From: Rhynochetos jubatus
Taxonomy: Eukaryota > Chordata > Aves > Eurypygiformes > Rhynochetidae
Length of the DNA stretch: 64,000 bases
Direction of reading: 5' to 3'
NCBI GenBank assembly: GCA_027574665.1
Contig: CM050653.1
Location: forward strand, 15,522,664-15,586,663
Position numbers and translations under genes: made by a program
Shown here: one piece after another, positions 62,281 to 64,000 of the stretch
How positions within the stretch are numbered: the first letter of the stretch is position 1
Layout of the letters: each line of letters opens with the position of its first letter
Notes under the pieces: generated by a model
Seen by the model: only the letters and a program-made list of their open reading frames with translations
Told to the model about the DNA's origin: nothing
The model's database searches: none

Positions 62281-64000
62281 TCATGTTGGAAAAGAAGATA
62301 CAGATAGTCCTTTTTCTTTTTTTATACACCACTCCTTAAACTGGAAGTTGGTAGCTCAGAGAAAAATAGAGATCTGTTCACATCTGTGTGACTATTCTGC
62401 CTCAAGCTTTGTGAAATGCTTCCTCGTAGCCAAAATTTTGCTCATCTTATTCACATAAACAGTCCCACTGAACTCAATTAAAATAACAGACTCACTTGTG
62501 CAGGGCCAACAGCTAGGACATACATTTATGGCACTACACAAATTAATAGTTACTTTTTATAACAGTGGATTTCAGATGCTTGCAGAGTAATTTACAATAC
62601 ACTAGAAAATTCAGCTTCATTCTTTTTGGTCCCCTCCATTCATAAATTACCATAAATAAGGTATCATTTCTTCTCCAGAATCTTAGCTCATAATAGTGGA
62701 TGTTTGGGACAAGTTGCTAAGTGCATGGGAAAGAATCAAAGTTCACCTTGTTGAAGGTTCTTGTGCCAACCTGTCATTAAGCCAGACAACTTCTACCGAC
62801 TTCCCTCTGATGTATTCATCTGTAACAAGGGAAACAGATCAGCAATTTAGAAAAGCTTTAGGGTGGTCACCATGCAGAAACATAGGCTACGCTGCCTATT
62901 TCCATAGCGATCGCTCCACTTTGCCAGATGAAAAATGAGGGGCTTACATCCCTTGTGCTAAAAACCCTTCTTAGAGGAAATCCTAGGCTGTCGCTCCATT
63001 TGAGTAGCTTTAGTTAAGTCTGGAAAAATATGCAAAGGTAACTCTTAAATAAAAGCTCTTTTTTTCTGTTTCACAGTCATCTCTATAATCTGTTTTGGAG
63101 ACAGAGACATAAGATGTATTAACATGGCAGGCATATGTTCTCATTGCTGAGTGTTTTTTGACATTCCCACAAAACCCCTGAGACTTTGTGTCACAATACT
63201 ATAAACTTTATCTATTTGTATATTCATCTCTGGGCTTAAATCCAAAACTTCTTTACATACATTTACAGCAGGCAATTCAGGTTCATCTCCTTGTATTTCA
63301 GATGGCAAGCAGTTAAAGCAGGTGCATTTAACCATTCTATACAGTCTAGCCTTCTAATGCATTTCAGAAGTTTTCTGTTGTGTTTCAACAGCACATACAC
63401 TATATAGTGTAGGTATATAAAATAGATACAAGACCACATTGAGCTGTGAAGCAAGTGAAGACAGCTTCGCTGATGTCAATAGTGTTGAACCTGCTAACAG
63501 CTCAAACATGAAATACCATAAGCATATCGTATTACGTTCCATACTGGTTTCCATTTTCATTTCTTCTCCACAGCTACACTAGATGATGGCCTTCAAACAG
63601 TATAATAGTCTTCTTTATCTCATTTCTCTGACATCATTTTCAAGTTCCTTATTACTCTTGAACAGTGTAGCTAATAGTGCCCAAATTGCTTCTCATTCTT
63701 CCCATCATAGCATGTCATTATTCAAGAAACCAGTGCTCTTCAGCCTTTCCCACACAAATAGCTCTCCCCCAAACTAAACTTAAAGCTTACTGCCAAGACC
63801 CAGTCTCACATTTCCCAGGAAATTAGGCTCCTTCTACTGGCTATTACATTTTTCCTTTGCACATTTTTACATTTTACACTGTACCTGTGTGCTACTTGAG
63901 ACTTGAATCTTTGTGTTCTAAAGCCTAGTCTTCGTACACTGATTTTTGCACTGATTTAATTATTTCAATTAAGGTTTTGTTTGTGTATAGTTAAAACAAT

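Larger units (their letters stand above)
53892..64000 (+). other. NRP1: NRP1 intron 2 (5' part, runs off the window)
   Basis: The intron starts with GTAAGTG after exon 2 and continues past the right edge. I looked for the expected exon 3 (Tyr-Asp-Tyr-Val-Glu-Val and onward) and did not see it. The first 200 bases are GC-rich. The remainder is AT-rich noncoding DNA, apart from a GC-richer block at 58280-59690, a smaller one at 61930-62280, and an enhancer-like stretch at 60830-61010. Confidence 0.88.

Noticed and set aside
53892..64000. Search for NRP1 exon 3
   Set aside because: No stretch encoding the expected continuation of CUB a1 with flanking splice sites was seen, so exon 3 is taken to lie beyond the window.

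Overview
The window is vertebrate, almost certainly avian, nuclear DNA. The clear gene is the 5' end of neuropilin-1 (NRP1) on the + strand. Two coding exons are visible: the signal-peptide exon (50407-50473) and the first CUB exon (53717-53891). Their product matches the NRP1 N-terminus as I recall it from chicken more closely than from human. Three short tails with the CR1 3'-end signature also point to a bird or other sauropsid. The rest of the gene lies beyond the right edge.

Layout: 1 to about 48.8 kb is AT-rich, gene-poor flank with no convincing multi-exon gene. By human synteny (PARD3 lies upstream of NRP1) it is probably the PARD3-NRP1 interval. It holds three short CR1 3' tails (1.7, 10.4 and 18.2 kb), an older CR1/L3-like fragment (15.8-16.0 kb), and a probable decayed LTR retroelement between two diverged repeats (19.6-23.3 kb). 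A well-preserved relic of a CR1/L3-type LINE reverse transcriptase lies at 35.7-36.8 kb, and an isolated 48-codon exon-like ORF with a good splice donor at 38.5 kb. About 48.8-50.7 kb is a GC- and CpG-rich promoter island with the NRP1 5'UTR, two upstream ORFs and a probable 5'UTR intron. Intron 1 (3.24 kb) contains a homeodomain-site-rich block that looks like a conserved enhancer. Intron 2 starts at 53892 and fills the rest of the window; exon 3 was not seen.

Functionally this is one locus: a cell-surface co-receptor for class 3 semaphorins and VEGF, with its CpG-island promoter and probable cis-regulatory sequence on both sides. Most long open frames in the GC-rich island are composition artefacts. 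I saw no tRNA, rRNA, CRISPR or prokaryotic feature and no evidence for a new multi-gene system. The items most worth checking are the orphan exon at 38.5 kb, the LTR pair, the ancient LINE and the 5'UTR architecture of NRP1.
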